A stretch of 64,000 nucleotides of DNA from Luidia sarsii (Eukaryota > Echinodermata > Asteroidea > Paxillosida > Luidiidae): contig OX465116.1 of NCBI GenBank assembly GCA_949987565.1, positions 1,217,001 through 1,281,000 on the forward strand, in the 5' to 3' direction. Both the position numbers and the translations under genes were made by a program. The notes under the pieces are model-generated. The model was not told the DNA's origin. It made no database searches and saw only the letters and a list, made by a program, of their open reading frames with translations. Below, in pieces: positions 23,401 to 33,919 of the stretch. The stretch's first letter is position 1. Each line of letters starts with the position of its first letter.

Positions 23401-26400
23401 CAGGATATAAAAAAAAATCAAATCACTGAATTAATTCTAAAGACGTCTGCACTAGAATGGAGTGCAGTCCTGGCCTCAAGCTTCCTGTATTTTTGCTTAC
23501 GCGACCGAGAGATTCACGGCAGGGATGCAGGCACCCTTAAGTTTTTAGAGTTTTAACAGATACAAATAAGCAGTTTGAGATAGGCCCCCCTACCTGTTTG
23601 ACATAAATTATTTTAAACAACTTTTTTTTTTTTAAATAACGCCATTTCTGGAAATCCGGAAATTTCTGGAAGGAAACATCCCTGGGAATGTCATAAGGCT
23701 GGCAGAACACACCCTCGGATTCCCTCTCTTCTTTTCTTTCCTACGGAAGGGAGCAAGAGGAGAGAGGCTTACTTGCAGATGTTGGACATGAGCCTGGAGG
23801 CGAAGTCCCGCAGGGCCCAGTGGTTCTCCACGTCGGGTCGAAGGCAGAGCTGCTTGCTGACGATGCACGTCATGACTGCTGGCACCAACTCATGAAGCTG
23901 CGCGAATAAAAAACACCCCCCAACAAAAAAAATTCAAGAATTCGTGAGCACAAAAGGAAAGAAAAGCTGACTGGCAAATGTTGACAAAATTTACTGAGAT
24001 AGCAGCAGCAATTTGTCTGGAATTAAGTATTTCTGCAGGTAGAGGGCGCTGTTGTCCTCCAACACCTTGACCATACGCATGAGGTAGATTAGGTCAGACA
24101 ATTTGTCTGGAATAGAGTATTTCTGCAGGTAGAGGGCGCTGTTGTCCTCCAACACCTTGACCATACGCATGAGGTACATTAGGTCAGGCAATTTGTCTGG
24201 AATAGAGTATTTCTGCAGGTAGAGGGCGCTATTGTCCTCCAACACCTTGACCATACGCATGAGGTAGATTAGGTCAGACAATTTGTCTGGAATAGAGTAT
24301 TTCTGCAGGTAGAGGGCGCTGTTGTCCTCCAACACCTTGACCATACGCATGAGGTAGATTAGGTCAGACAATTTGTCAGGAATAGAGTATTTCTGCAGGT
24401 AGAGGGCGCTGTTGTCCTCCAACACCTTGACCATGCACATGAGGTAGATTAGGTCAGACAATTTGTCTGGAATAGAGTATTTCTGCAGGTAGAGGGCGCT
24501 GTTGTCCTCCAACACCTTGACCATGCACATGAGGTAGATTAGGTCAGACAATTTGTCTGGACTAGAGTATTTCTGCAGGTAGAGGGCGCTGTTGTCCTGC
24601 AACACCTTGACCATACGCATGAGGTAGATTAGGTCAGACAATTTGTCAGGAATAGAGTATTTCTGCAGGTAGAGGGCGCTGTTGTCCTGCAACACCTTGA
24701 CCATACGCATGAGGTAGATTAGGTCAGACAATTTGTCTGGAATAGAGTATTTCTGCAGGTAGAGGGCGCTGTTGTCCTCCAACACCTTGACCATATGCAT
24801 GAGGTAGATTAGGTCAGACAATTTGTCTGGAATAGAGTATTTCTGCAGGTAGAGGGCGCTGTTGTCCTCCAACACCTTGACCATATGCATGAGGTAGATT
24901 AGGTCAGACAATTTGTCAGGAATAGAGTATTTCTGCAGGTAGAGGGCGCTGTTGTCCTCCAACACCTTGACCATACGCATGAGGTAGATTAGGTCAGACA
25001 ATTCGTCTGGAATAGAGTATTTCTGCAGGTAGAGGGCGCTGTTGTCCTCCAACACCTTGACCATATGCATGAGGTAGATTAGGTCAGACAATTTGTCTGG
25101 AATAGAGTATTTCTGCAGGTAGAGGGCGCTGTTGTCCTCCAACACCTTGACCATACGCATGAGGTAGATTAGGTCAGACAATTCGTCTGGAATAGAGTAT
25201 TTCTGCAGGTAGAGGGCGCTGTTGTCCTCCAACACCTTGACCATACGCATGAGGTAGATTAGGTCAGACAATTTGTCTGGAATAGAGTATTTCTGCAGGT
25301 AGAGGGCGCTGTTGTCCTCCAACACCTTGACCATATGCATGAGGTAGATTAGGTCAGACAATTTGTCTGGACAATTTGAACCCAGACCTTTAGTTTAACC
25401 CGATTATTGCAAAGCTATAACAGGGAGACCGTTCCTCGACCAACGCTTACGTTTTTCTCCAGGTAGAGGGCGCTGTTGTGCACCAATGCCTTGACCATAC
25501 TGTACGCATGAGGTAGATGAGCAGGACGAAGACAATTTGTCTGGACTTTGGTTTGAACCCAGGCGTTGAGTTTAACCCGATCATTGCAGTGCTATAACAG
25601 CCTGGTTGCTCGCTTAAATGTCCTGACTCAATCAGGACATCTTAAGCGAGCAACCAGGCTGTTTGCCTCCTCTCACCCGTACTCTCTATCTATCCCAAGG
25701 TGTGGAACGGAGAGGTATCAGAACAGCTTCTTACCTCATTCTGCCTCCACCTGGAATTCCCTTCCGGGTTCTTGCTTTCCCCTGCCTATGATCTTGCCCT
25801 TTTAATTAAAAAGGAATGTTAATTCCTATCTACAGCCTTCCTGAGTCCCTCTCTATCTCCTTCTTTCTCTAGCCCTTAACCTCGAGTGGCTTTTCAGCCT
25901 TGTTTTGGACGAATTTACATACAAAAAAAGGAAGTTGTCCCTGGACCGATGCTTACATATTTCTCCAGGTAGAGGGTGCTGTTGTCAAGCAGTGCCTTGA
26001 CCATACGCATGAGGTAGATGAGAAGGACCAGGTTGCTCTGCACCACGTTCACCTTCACGCCCTCGCAGATAAAGGCGCTGAACCGCGGCAGCATCTGGTA
26101 CAGACCCGGGTCCGTGGTCAGACTCTGTAGTGCCTCCTGGAAGGGGGGGGGGGAGGAGAAAGAGGCCGGTGATCAGACTACTGAAAGAAAACCTCTAATT
26201 AAAATGTGACGCGCCCATGAAGGAGGGAATCTGTGTGTCTCTTTGTTTGGCTGTTTGAATTCTTTCGACACTCCAAAAATCCCTGATTAAAAAGCTGGAT
26301 GACATTCAAAAAAAAAAATTTCCTTAGAACAGTGTGAAGCTTCCCTTCAGAGAAGGAGTGTGTGGCCGTACACTCCTTCTCAGAGCCACACTCATCTCAA

Positions 26401-29400
26401 AAGAGATGCGTAACATGATGTCACCGCAAACCTACCACTCGGTACTGCCACCATCAACCTTCAAATTTCTTTGAGAACAACGTCTTGCCCCAAAACATCC
26501 CAGTTTTGAGGAGAAGGATCCTGAACACTATGAACTTACAGCTCGTCTTGTCTCAGATGAACCGATGCAGGCTTCTGTGATTTCTTTGTAGTACAGCTGC
26601 TGCTCCTGAGAGGCAAAAGAGAACCGACAAATTTTGCATAATTTTGCATATTATTATTGCCAAAAGTCAATCAAATTATTAATTCAAATTTTGTTTGGAT
26701 CTTAGCAGGACCTTTCAAAAGAGGGCCTGATGTTAAGATCCTAGCAGGACATCCCTGAAGAAGTTCTAACAATTTTAACCGCTAATCTTAAAATTTAGTG
26801 GGCCTGACGTTTCATTCCTAGCTGGACATCCCTGAAGAAGTTCTAACAATTTTAACCGCTAATCTTAAAACTTAGTGGGCCTGACGTTTCAATCCTAGCA
26901 GGACCTTTCTCAAAGGCAGAGTAAGAAAGGTCCTGCTAGGATCGAAAGGTCAGGCCAACTAAATTTTAAGATTTGCATTTTGGTAATTTTAGTCATTGCA
27001 ACATTTCTGTATATTAATTTTAACCGCTGACAGGATTTACAGGGCAAGGAACTGAGAGAGAGACTGGCTGGGTGCTTACCACTGACAGTTCGTGGATAAT
27101 GACCGGCTTGAGTTTAACGGCCTCGGCCACCAATGGCCCCTTTCCCTTTAGGCCAGTCAAGGCCACCTTGCCTCCCTCCTCACTGGCCTTGGCCGCTGTC
27201 TGGTCCTTGAACGACGGCTTCTTCTGCAGGAGCATTTCGGTAGCCTCCAACTTCTGCTGGCTACGGCCGACTTTGGAGAAGAGAAAAAAAACGACCACCA
27301 AATTGTCAAGCAGTGACTGCTACAATGATTCACGCTACCCATCATTGCATAAGCACGGCCTATCAGCCACAGGCTATGTGTAACAATTTTCATGTCTTTA
27401 TCCTATAAGTGATACACATGTGTGTGCCAAATGCCTCTCGACTTCTATGAACAACTTTGCAAGCCTTGAAATATTAAAAGGCCCTGACGTTTCCATCCTT
27501 GAAGAACCTTTTCATTTCTCAAAGGCCTTGTCGACCTTCAGCCATTGAGAAAGGTCCAAGCTTGGAAAGAACCACAAGGCCCTCTACTGTCTTGAGATGG
27601 AGATTCCCTTGAACTTTGACCTTTGAACTTACTGGGTGGAGGGTTCTCCGGGATGGCTGGCTGAACTCCCTCGATGCTTAACCAATGCGCTGAAAGGTAA
27701 ACAAACAAACAAAATTAAATATACAGACAAACAGACAACCAAACAAAAATAGACACACAGATCACGGCCCAAAAAAAGGTGCAAACTGGTAACTGGCTTC
27801 AATGATCAAAAGGCAGACGTCCAAAATTCTGATTGCAAGAGGTTTCAATCCTAGCAGGACCTTTCCCAAAGGCAGAACATCTTTGCGAAAAGTCCGCTGG
27901 GATCAAACTACCAGGCCCTGGTAATGTTTGAAACAAACAAATATCTAAAAGCTTGTGACTGGCGCCCCCACCCCATTAAAGCTAGTTGACTATTAGGGAA
28001 GGCCACCATCTAAGGACTGGATAGCTCAGATGGTAAGAGCACTGGTGTGCCAAAGACTAGTTGACTATTAGGGAAGGCCACCATCTAAGGGCTGGATAGC
28101 TCAGATGGAAGAGTACTGGTGTGCCAAAGACTAGTTGACTATTAGGGAAGGCCACCATCTAAGGGCTGGATAGCTCAGATGGAAGAGCACTGGTGTGCCA
28201 AAGACTAGTTGTCTATATGGGAAGGTTGACATCTAAGGGCTGGATAGCTCAGATGGTAAGAGCACTGGTATGCCAAAGACTAGTTGACTATTAGGGAAGG
28301 CCACCATCTAAGGGCTGGATAGCTCAGATGGTAAGAGCGCTGGTATGCCAAAGACTAGTTGACTATTAGGGAAGGCCACCATCTAAGGGCTGGATAGCTC
28401 AGATGGTAAGAGCACTGGTATGCCAAAGACTAGTTGTCTATATGGGAAGGCCACCATCTGAGGGCTGGATAGCTCAGATGGTAAGAGCACTGGTATGCCA
28501 AAGACTAGTTGACTATTAGGGAAGGCCACCATCTAAGGGCTGGATAGCTCAGATGGTAAGAGCACTGGTGTGCCAAAGACTAGTTGACTATTAGGGAAGG
28601 CCACCATCTAAGGGCTGGATAGCTCAGATGGAAGAGCACTGGTGTGCCAAAGACTAGTTGACTATTAGGGAAGGCCACCATCTAAGGACTGGATAGCTCA
28701 GATGGTAAGAGCACTGGTGTGCCAAAGACTAGTTGACTATTAGGGAAGGCCACCATCTAAGGACTGGATAGCTCAGATGGTAAGAGCACTGGTGTGCCAA
28801 AGACTAGTTGACTATTAGGGAAGGCCACCATCTAAGGGCTGGATAGCTCAGATGGTAAGAGCGCTGGTATGCCAAAGACTAGTTGACTATTAGGGAAGGC
28901 CACCATCTAAGGGCTGGATAGCTCAGATGGTAAGAGCACTGGTGTGCCAAAGACTAGTTGACTATTAGGGAAGGCCACCATCTAAGGGCTGGATAGCTCA
29001 GATGGAAGAGCACTGGTGTGCCAAAGACTAGTTGACTATTAGGGAAGGCCACCATCTAAGGACTGGATAGCTCAGATGGTAAGAGCACTGGTGTGCCAAA
29101 GACTAGTTGACTATTAGGGAAGGCCACCATCTAAGGACTGGATAGCTCAGATGGTAAGAGCACTGGTGTGCCAAAGACTAGTTGACTATTAGGGAAGGCC
29201 ACCATCTAAGGACTGGATAGCTCAGATGGTAAGAGCACTGGTGTGCCAAAGACTAGTTGACTATTAGGGAAGGCCAACATCTAAGGGCTGGATAGCTCAG
29301 ATGGTAAGAGCACTGGTGTGCCAAAGACTAGTTGACTATATGGGAAGGCCACCATCTAAGGGCTGGATAGCTCAGATGGTAAGAGCGCTGGTGTGCCAAA

Positions 29401-32053
29401 GACTAGTTGACTATATGGGAAGGCCACCATCTAAGGGCTGGATAGCTCAGATGGTAAGAGCACTGGTGTGCCAAAGACTAGTTGACTATATGGGAAGGCC
29501 ACCATCTAAGGGCTGGATAGCTCAGATGGTAAGAGCGCTGGTGTGCCAAAGACTAGTTGACTATATGGGAAGGCCACCATCTAAGGGCTGGATAGCTCAG
29601 ATGGTAAGAGCACTGGTATGCAAAACCAGAGGTCTGGAATCAAGTCCTGGTCCTGTGAAAAAGCAGTCCAGAGAATGCACAAAAGTGGATGCAGCTATCT
29701 TATTTCCCCTAAAAAAACAAATTGAGGGTCTGAGATTTCAATCTTAGCAGGACCTTTTAGAAAGGTAATCCTCGTTCTTCAGTCAAAATAGACTCTTGTA
29801 GATAGATTCTTAATGGTGGTCAGCCCTGTGGAGAATCCCTTGATCGACCACTTGGACTAAGGTCTCTTGTCAAAAAGATCATAAGTTGAGTGCCGGTTTA
29901 ATTCATCCGACCGATAACATTTCCCACGGTAGAAAGCCGATTGTACTGGACTCTGGGGTGAAAAAATCACGATGGCTATCCGACGGAAACAACATCGGAC
30001 GGGTTAAATCATCTGATACCCAACCGATGATCTTTTTGACAAGAGGCCTAATTTGGCTTGAAGGAGTCTGGCAGCAAGTAAGGTGGCTACCAACCTTTCA
30101 GGCTGACGTCCAGGGGGACCTTGGGCAGAGGGGTGCTGATAATCTCCGACAGCTCCACCTCCTTCTCCTCAATGAAGTGCAACTCTCGCCCCCCTCCGCT
30201 GGCAAATCGGAACGGGATGAACTCGGGTGCGTTGAACCCATAAAGAGGCTACAAGGAAGAAAGAAAAATCATTCACTTCGATTCTTGTTTGGTTAGAGTC
30301 ACTTCACTACTGCTTGCCCTTCCCTTTGATCTCACCCTGGTCTGTCTACCAGCTTTTCTCCTTTGATCCCTTCCCTACTGCTTGCCCTTCCCTTTGATCT
30401 CACTCTGGTCTGTCTACCAGCATTCCTCCATTGATCACTTCCCTACTGCTTGCCCTTCCCTTTGATCTCACCCTGGTCTGTCTACCAGCTTTCCTCCTTT
30501 GATGCCTTCCCTACTGCTTGCCTTTCCCTTTGATCTCACCCTGGTCTGTCTACCATCTTTCCTCATTTGATCCCTTACATACTGCTTGCCCTTCCCTTTG
30601 ATCTCACCCTGGACTGTCTACCATCTTTCCTCATTCGACCCCTTCCCTACTGCTTGCCCTTCCCTTTGATCTCACACTGGTCTGTCTACCAGCTTTCCTC
30701 CTTTGATCCCTTCCCTACTGCTTGCCCTTCCCTTTGATCACACCCTGGTCTGTCTACCAGCTTTCCTCCTTTGATCCCTTCCCTACTGCTTGCCCTTCCA
30801 TTTGATCTCACCCTGGCCTGTCTACCAGCTTTTCTCATGAGAGACATTCTCTTGAACATTCCTGTCTCATTTGGTCAACTAACCTCAACATTTTGAACTT
30901 TGAGGGCGCTGTCAAAATCAGCAGTCGATACTTTCTTCCTTTTTGCCTGTCGAGCAAACTTTTCTGATTCCTGCAAAGAAAAGGAAAAGCCGATACGATG
31001 TCATCCACAGTAGTCAACCAATGTTCAATCAATGATAGACCACAGTAGTCAACTAATGGTCAACCAATGGTCAACCACAATAGTCAACCAATGTTCAACC
31101 AATGGTCAACCACAGTAGTCAACCAATGTTCAATCAATGGTTAACCACAGTAGTAAACTAATGATCAACCAATGGTTAACCACAGTAGTCAACCAATGTT
31201 CAATCAATGGTAGACCACAGTAGTCAACCAATGTTCAATCAATGGTTAACCACAGTAGTAAACTAATGATCAACCAATGGTTAACCACAGTAGTCAACCA
31301 ATGTTCAATCAATGATAGACCACAGTAGTCAACTAATGATCAACCAATGGTCAACCACAGTAGTCAACCAATGTTCAATCAATGGTTAACCACAGTAGTC
31401 AACCAATGGTCAATCAATGGTAGACCAGGTTAGTCAAATAATAATCAACCAATGGTTAACCACAGTAGTAAACTAATGATCAACCAATGGTTAACCACAG
31501 TAGTCAACCAATGCTCAATCAATGGTAGACCATGTTAGTAAACTAATAGTCAACCAATGGTTACTACCGGGAGTCAACCAATGGTCAACTACAGTAGTCA
31601 ACTAATGATCAACCACAGTAGTCAACCAATCATTGATGAAAGTAGCTCAACCACAGTAGTCAACTAATACTCAAACACAGTAGTCAACTAATGATCAACC
31701 ACAGTAGTCAACCAATCATTGATAAAGTAGCTCAACCACAGTAGTCAACTAATACTCAAACACAGTAGTCAACTAATGATCAACCACAGTAATCAACCAT
31801 TCATTGATGAAAGTAGCTCAACCACAGTAGTCAACTTTCAAGCTTGAGTCAAGAGAGTCTGCCAAGAGCCCAAGACTCCCCTCCGTCTGATGCTCACCTG
31901 TGAGAGGTTCTTCAGTCGGAAGGAGACATCTTCCGCCAGCATGAGTGCCGCCTCGTCAGGAAGGTGTGAGACACCGATGGACTCCGCTATGACCTTCACA
32001 GACTCCTGGGTCAGTCCCGCCTTCTGTTTCTTCGAAGACTTACTCTCCGCCAT
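20402..32053 (-). CDS. TAF6: TAF6: TFIID/SAGA subunit, histone-fold and HEAT-domain protein
   Basis: Thirteen coding exons (minus strand): 31898-32053, 30884-30970, 30095-30248, 27633-27689, 27080-27270, 26540-26605, 25957-26136, 23773-23897, 23098-23230, 22742-22867, 21901-22086, 21224-21457, 20402-20728. All introns are GT-AG, phases match, and the product is 673 aa (human TAF6 is about 677). Residues 12-80 form the histone fold that in other animals pairs with TAF9. Residues about 82-130 hold the conserved stretch with ASGGGREL and PLPKVPLD. Residues about 210-440 are the TAF6 HEAT-repeat domain ([71 protein letters not shown]). The rest is a Pro/Ser/Thr-rich tail with two QKIV-V motifs, as in vertebrates. 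The start ATG is in good context (AAGGCATGGCG); a splice acceptor directly before it suggests a separate 5'UTR exon. Human TAF6 acts in core-promoter recognition. Introns 1, 2, 3, 7 and 10 contain tandem arrays. Confidence 0.96.
20812..20990. mobile_element. Fold-back MITE, family 1 (TAF6 intron 12)
   Basis: An inverted repeat with both arms (AGGGCCTGACGTTTCGATCC and its complement) around a short AAGTGACTGAGAAG loop. It is followed by the outer motif CATTTTAGTCAGTGAGCAGTT. It sits about 85 bp inside the intron upstream of the terminal TAF6 exon. Confidence 0.9.
22150..22640. repeat. 115-bp tandem repeat in TAF6 intron 10
   Basis: About 4.3 units with 115-bp spacing (TGTCACTGCAAACC at 22154, 22269, 22384 and 22499). 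The unit contains GAGCCACACTCACTCAC and GGTGTCACTGCAAACC, the terminal motifs of MITE family 2. The array therefore looks like an amplified element fragment. It fills most of the intron between exons 10 and 11. Confidence 0.93.
22965..23070. mobile_element. Fold-back MITE, family 1 (TAF6 intron 9)
   Basis: It contains AAACTGTTGCAAACTGCTCACTGACT, then GAGAAAGGTCCTGCTAGGATCG and CAGGTCCTCTAACTTTTGAGA. It lies within 30 bp of the exon 9 splice donor at 23098. Confidence 0.85.
23991..25380 (-). repeat. 90-bp in-frame tandem array derived from TAF6 exon 7 (intron 7)
   Basis: About 15 units of 90 bp, read on the TAF6 strand as a stop-free 30-residue repeat containing [14 protein letters not shown] and [16 protein letters not shown]. 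Exon 7 itself ends [22 protein letters not shown], so the unit is a copy of roughly the last 27 codons of that exon. The exon's GTAAGC donor is replaced by CTCTATTCC in each unit, creating a 3'-splice-site-like TCTATTCCAG. Units differ mainly at one codon (CGC/CAC/CAT/TGC-type changes) and a CTGG/CAGG site. The array lies between the true exon 7 (ends 25957) and exon 8 (starts 23897). It ends at a TAA just after the last unit. Confidence 0.95.
25440..25545 (-). pseudogene. Diverged partial duplicate of TAF6 exon 7 with its splice donor
   Basis: On the minus strand this segment matches the exon 7 end (CTCATCTACCTCATGCG...CTCTACCTGGAGAAA). It is followed by GTAAGC and more intron bases like those after exon 7. 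A small insertion (ACAGTATGG for ATGG) breaks the frame. It also carries the CAGACAAATTGTCT junction typical of the 90-bp array, so it looks like the intermediate from which the array grew. Confidence 0.8.
25599..25660. repeat. Near-perfect hairpin, 28-bp arms
   Basis: Left arm AGCCTGGTTGCTCGCTTAA...TGTCCTGA and its complement are separated by a five-base loop (CTCAA), with one base indel in the arms. It lies directly 5' of a reverse-transcriptase-like remnant. Confidence 0.85.
25665..25900 (+). mobile_element. Non-LTR retrotransposon 3' remnant (RT C-terminal tail)
   Basis: The plus strand encodes [15 protein letters not shown] and [11 protein letters not shown], then after a frame change [11 protein letters not shown]. 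This is the pattern of the C-terminal end of many LINE reverse transcriptases (RxGTxRYxxSFxPRxxxxWNSLP). A second fragment of the same element is at 49655-49895. It is broken by frameshifts and lies within TAF6 intron 7, antisense to the gene. Confidence 0.7.
26340..26440. mobile_element. MITE family 2 fragment (TAF6 intron 6)
   Basis: It contains a small inverted repeat (AGAAGGAGTGTGTGGCCGTACACTCCTTCT), then GAGCCACACTCATCTCAAAAGAGATG and GATGTCACCGCAAACC. It starts about 200 bp upstream of exon 7 and ends about 100 bp before exon 6. Confidence 0.6.
26690..26990. mobile_element. Nested/tandem fold-back MITE family 1 copies (TAF6 intron 5)
   Basis: Several family-1 arms in series. A segment of about 72 bp (CATCCCTGAAGAAGTTCTAAC to GGGCCTGACGTTTC) is directly duplicated at about 26748 and 26825. 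A complete inverted pair follows at 26876-26965. This suggests repeated insertion or slippage within the element. Confidence 0.85.
27470..27590. mobile_element. Fold-back MITE family 1, diverged (TAF6 intron 4)
   Basis: Arms AAGGCCCTGACGTTTCCATCC and CAAGGCCCTCTACTGTCTTGAGA flank a shortened, mutated core. It lies 40 bp from exon 4 (27633). Confidence 0.65.
27780..27945. mobile_element. Fold-back MITE family 1, diverged (TAF6 intron 3)
   Basis: It contains GTGCAAACTGGTAACTGG, TTTCAATCCTAGCAGGACC, TTTCCCAAAGGCAGAAC and the returning arm AAACTACCAGGCCCTGG. It immediately precedes the SINE array. Confidence 0.65.
27955..29720 (+). repeat. Tandem array of truncated SINE-A heads, 75-bp unit, about 22 copies
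   Basis: Each 75-bp unit carries GGGCTGGATAGCTCAGATGG (a full pol III A box), TAAGAGCACTGG and GACTAGTTGACTATTAGGG. Only the final unit (about 29590-29660) continues into the anticodon arm and B box (AATCAAGTCCTGG). The array lies in TAF6 intron 3 and is antisense to the gene. The 75-bp unit is a multiple of three, which yields a 148-codon artefact frame at 29301-29747. It begins with the GGCGCCCCCACCCC segment of a whole SINE. Confidence 0.95.
29860..30049. mobile_element. 190-bp MITE with 24-bp terminal inverted repeats (TAF6 intron 3)
   Basis: The left terminus AGGTCTCTTGTCAAAAAGATC matches the reverse complement of the right terminus (GATCTTTTTGACAAGAGGCCT) with one change. Inner parts are weakly inverted (GGTTTAATTCATCCGAC vs GTCGGACGGGTTAAATCAT-like). 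It is a distinct family from the other fold-back elements and ends 46 bp from the exon 3 donor side (30095). No target duplication can be called with confidence. Confidence 0.75.
30295..30835 (-). repeat. 68-bp minisatellite (copy B) in TAF6 intron 2
   Basis: About 8 units with CTACTGCTTGCCCTTCCC, GATCTCACCCTGGTCTG and CTACCAGC. It is the reverse complement of the 10.64-11.16 kb array, with the same 68-bp period. It fills almost the entire intron between exon 3 and exon 2. Confidence 0.96.
31012..31838. repeat. TAGTCAACCAATGG-type minisatellite in TAF6 intron 1
   Basis: Irregular units built from CAGTAGTCAACCAATG, TTCAATCAATGG and TTAACCACAG, with higher-order units near 100 bp. The same motif family occurs at 34585-34770 inside intron 1 of the neighbouring CAP-Gly gene. 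It fills most of TAF6 intron 1. Confidence 0.93.
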
Positions 32054-32980
32054 GCCTTCAGGAACAAGAAGGGGATTGAGGAAAAGCTGATATCAAACAA
32101 TAACACGCCAAATAAAATGGACTTGCAGTTTTCCCCAAAATCATGATTTTGTGTATCAAACTAGTCCGGAAACCGTCACCCTCACGAGGGTCAGAGATGA
32201 CCCTAGGGAGGGTGAGAGTTACGGTTACCGCAACTAGAACCAAACATGCACTTTAATATTCCTACATGTATACCGCCACACATGACGTGTCACAAAATCA
32301 CGATTTTAGGGAAAACTAGTATAATGTAAGTCAATTTTTTCTTGCAAATGCTTGTCCAAGACAATTTCTATTTTCTATACAATAATAAATAATAAAACTG
32401 AATAGCTGGTGTAGTAAACTAGTAATAGTATTGTATTATTGGATAAAATTGTGGGTTTAAAATTACAGGGTTTTTCTCCAAACTTTTACTCTGGGTAATA
32501 AACTAAAATTATTATCTGAAGGGACTGGGGCTAGGGTGAGTTTGAACATGGTTTGCTAAAAAAGTTTGTCAAACAATTTTTAGTTTGAAACTTAACTTTT
32601 CCTTCCCTTCGTTTGCTAAATTAGTAAATGGCAAACGTACTTCAATTTTCTTATTTATAAATTATATGGGAAAGGGTGGTATACAGAACTAGGACAAATG
32701 CAACTGAAATATCTGTGATTTAATTGGGCCTAAGCGAGGTCCCTAGTATAATATCAACTATATTTTGTAATTCACTAATTCAATCATTGTTAATGTTATA
32801 ACCAAAATATTCACAACAAACAATTGTCGTGTTACGTTGGAGAATAAGAACGCAAGTTTACAGGTTTAAATTGCTTCGTAACTAGCACATAAAGGAGTCA
32901 TTTATTTCATGACACACTCCCAGAAACACCACAACAATCTTGCTGTTCTCCCCTAAGCTTAACGAGGTCACAAACTACGC
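32054..32980. other. TAF6 5' region / likely 5'UTR intron
   Basis: A splice acceptor lies just before the TAF6 ATG (exon would begin at 32055). A plausible donor on the minus strand (GAG then GTGCGT) is at 32983. The region between is AT-rich with no open frame of note, which fits a 5'UTR intron. Confidence 0.45.
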
Positions 32981-32982
32981 AC

Positions 32983-33120
32983 CTCAACTACAAAAGTACA
33001 AATTCCGTTTCGCGGGTCGACCACTTTTGACGGAGTTTCAGGCGGTAAGCGCCGCCATCTTTGTTTTGACTCGGCAACCAAAGCTCTGCGGCTATGGCTG
33101 CTTACAACACATATACATAT
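32983..33120. promoter_or_regulatory. Probable bidirectional promoter of TAF6 and the CAP-Gly gene
   Basis: A GC-richer segment with a YY1-type site, AAAGATGGCGGC on the minus strand (about 33052-33063), in the orientation usual just downstream of TAF6-side transcription starts. On the plus strand GGCG followed by GTAAGC (donor at 33045) could end a 5'UTR exon of the CAP-Gly gene, spliced to the acceptor before 34291. No TATA box is evident. Both genes point away from this segment. Confidence 0.5.
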
Positions 33121-33919
33121 AAGAGCCACAGTCGAAGTCGATAACAGTCTTTTGGACGTGGCTTACTAGCAATGACGTCTGGGTATGCGGCCTATTCCCC
33201 ACCACGCGAGGAGGCGCGTGCCCGAAGCACCAGTCTAATCAATTAGGCTGGAAGAGTCAATTATATTTTTAGGAGGAATCGGAATTCTCATTATTTCTTC
33301 TGACGTTTCATAAAGGGCTAAACAAGCTTAAATAACACAATAACAAAGTATACAAGTTATTAAGTCCATATTTAGGATAGTTTAGTAGGCATTTTCACCT
33401 AAAGGTGGATTTTAGTTTAGGTGAAAAAAATCAAAATATTCTCATAAGTGGAACAATCCAAGTGAGACGCGTAACTACAACAACAATGCCAATGGACAGG
33501 TGTACAACATGGTGAAGCCGGTCACTTTGATCGGACCTAGTCTAGTGATAATCTTGAAGTGAAGGAAGAATCTTTTCTCTATCCTGTCAAGCTTCGCAAG
33601 CTGCCGACAGACTCAGGAATGGCGGACATATCTCCGAAGACACAGTAGTGCAAGAGAGTAAGTACAACTACAAGTGGGCAGACTCTCGAGTCTGGACTGA
33701 GTCTCGGATTAGATGAAACTTCTCCGCAGATTTGAGGGGGATTCCTACGTGAGATATCGGAACATTGAACCCTGTTTAGGGGGCAGGGCAAGGGTTCGGA
33801 GTACCGATTCCTTAAAACCCCAGGTCTGGGTTCAAATCCAAGTCCACTCAAAGTTTCTCTGCTCTTTTAATTTTCATAAATTACAGAAAATGTCCTAGTC
33901 ACTTTTACTAGTTTTACTT

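Noticed and set aside
23991..25361. 456-codon minus-strand ORF as an independent gene or an alternative TAF6 exon
   Set aside because: It is a 90-bp tandem array; it lacks a good upstream pyrimidine tract and its acceptor-like sites would shift the TAF6 phase, so it is treated as a repeat.
28000..29640. tRNA gene cluster or CRISPR-like array
   Set aside because: Units hold only the A box and no complete tRNA; there are no unique spacers, and the host is a eukaryote.
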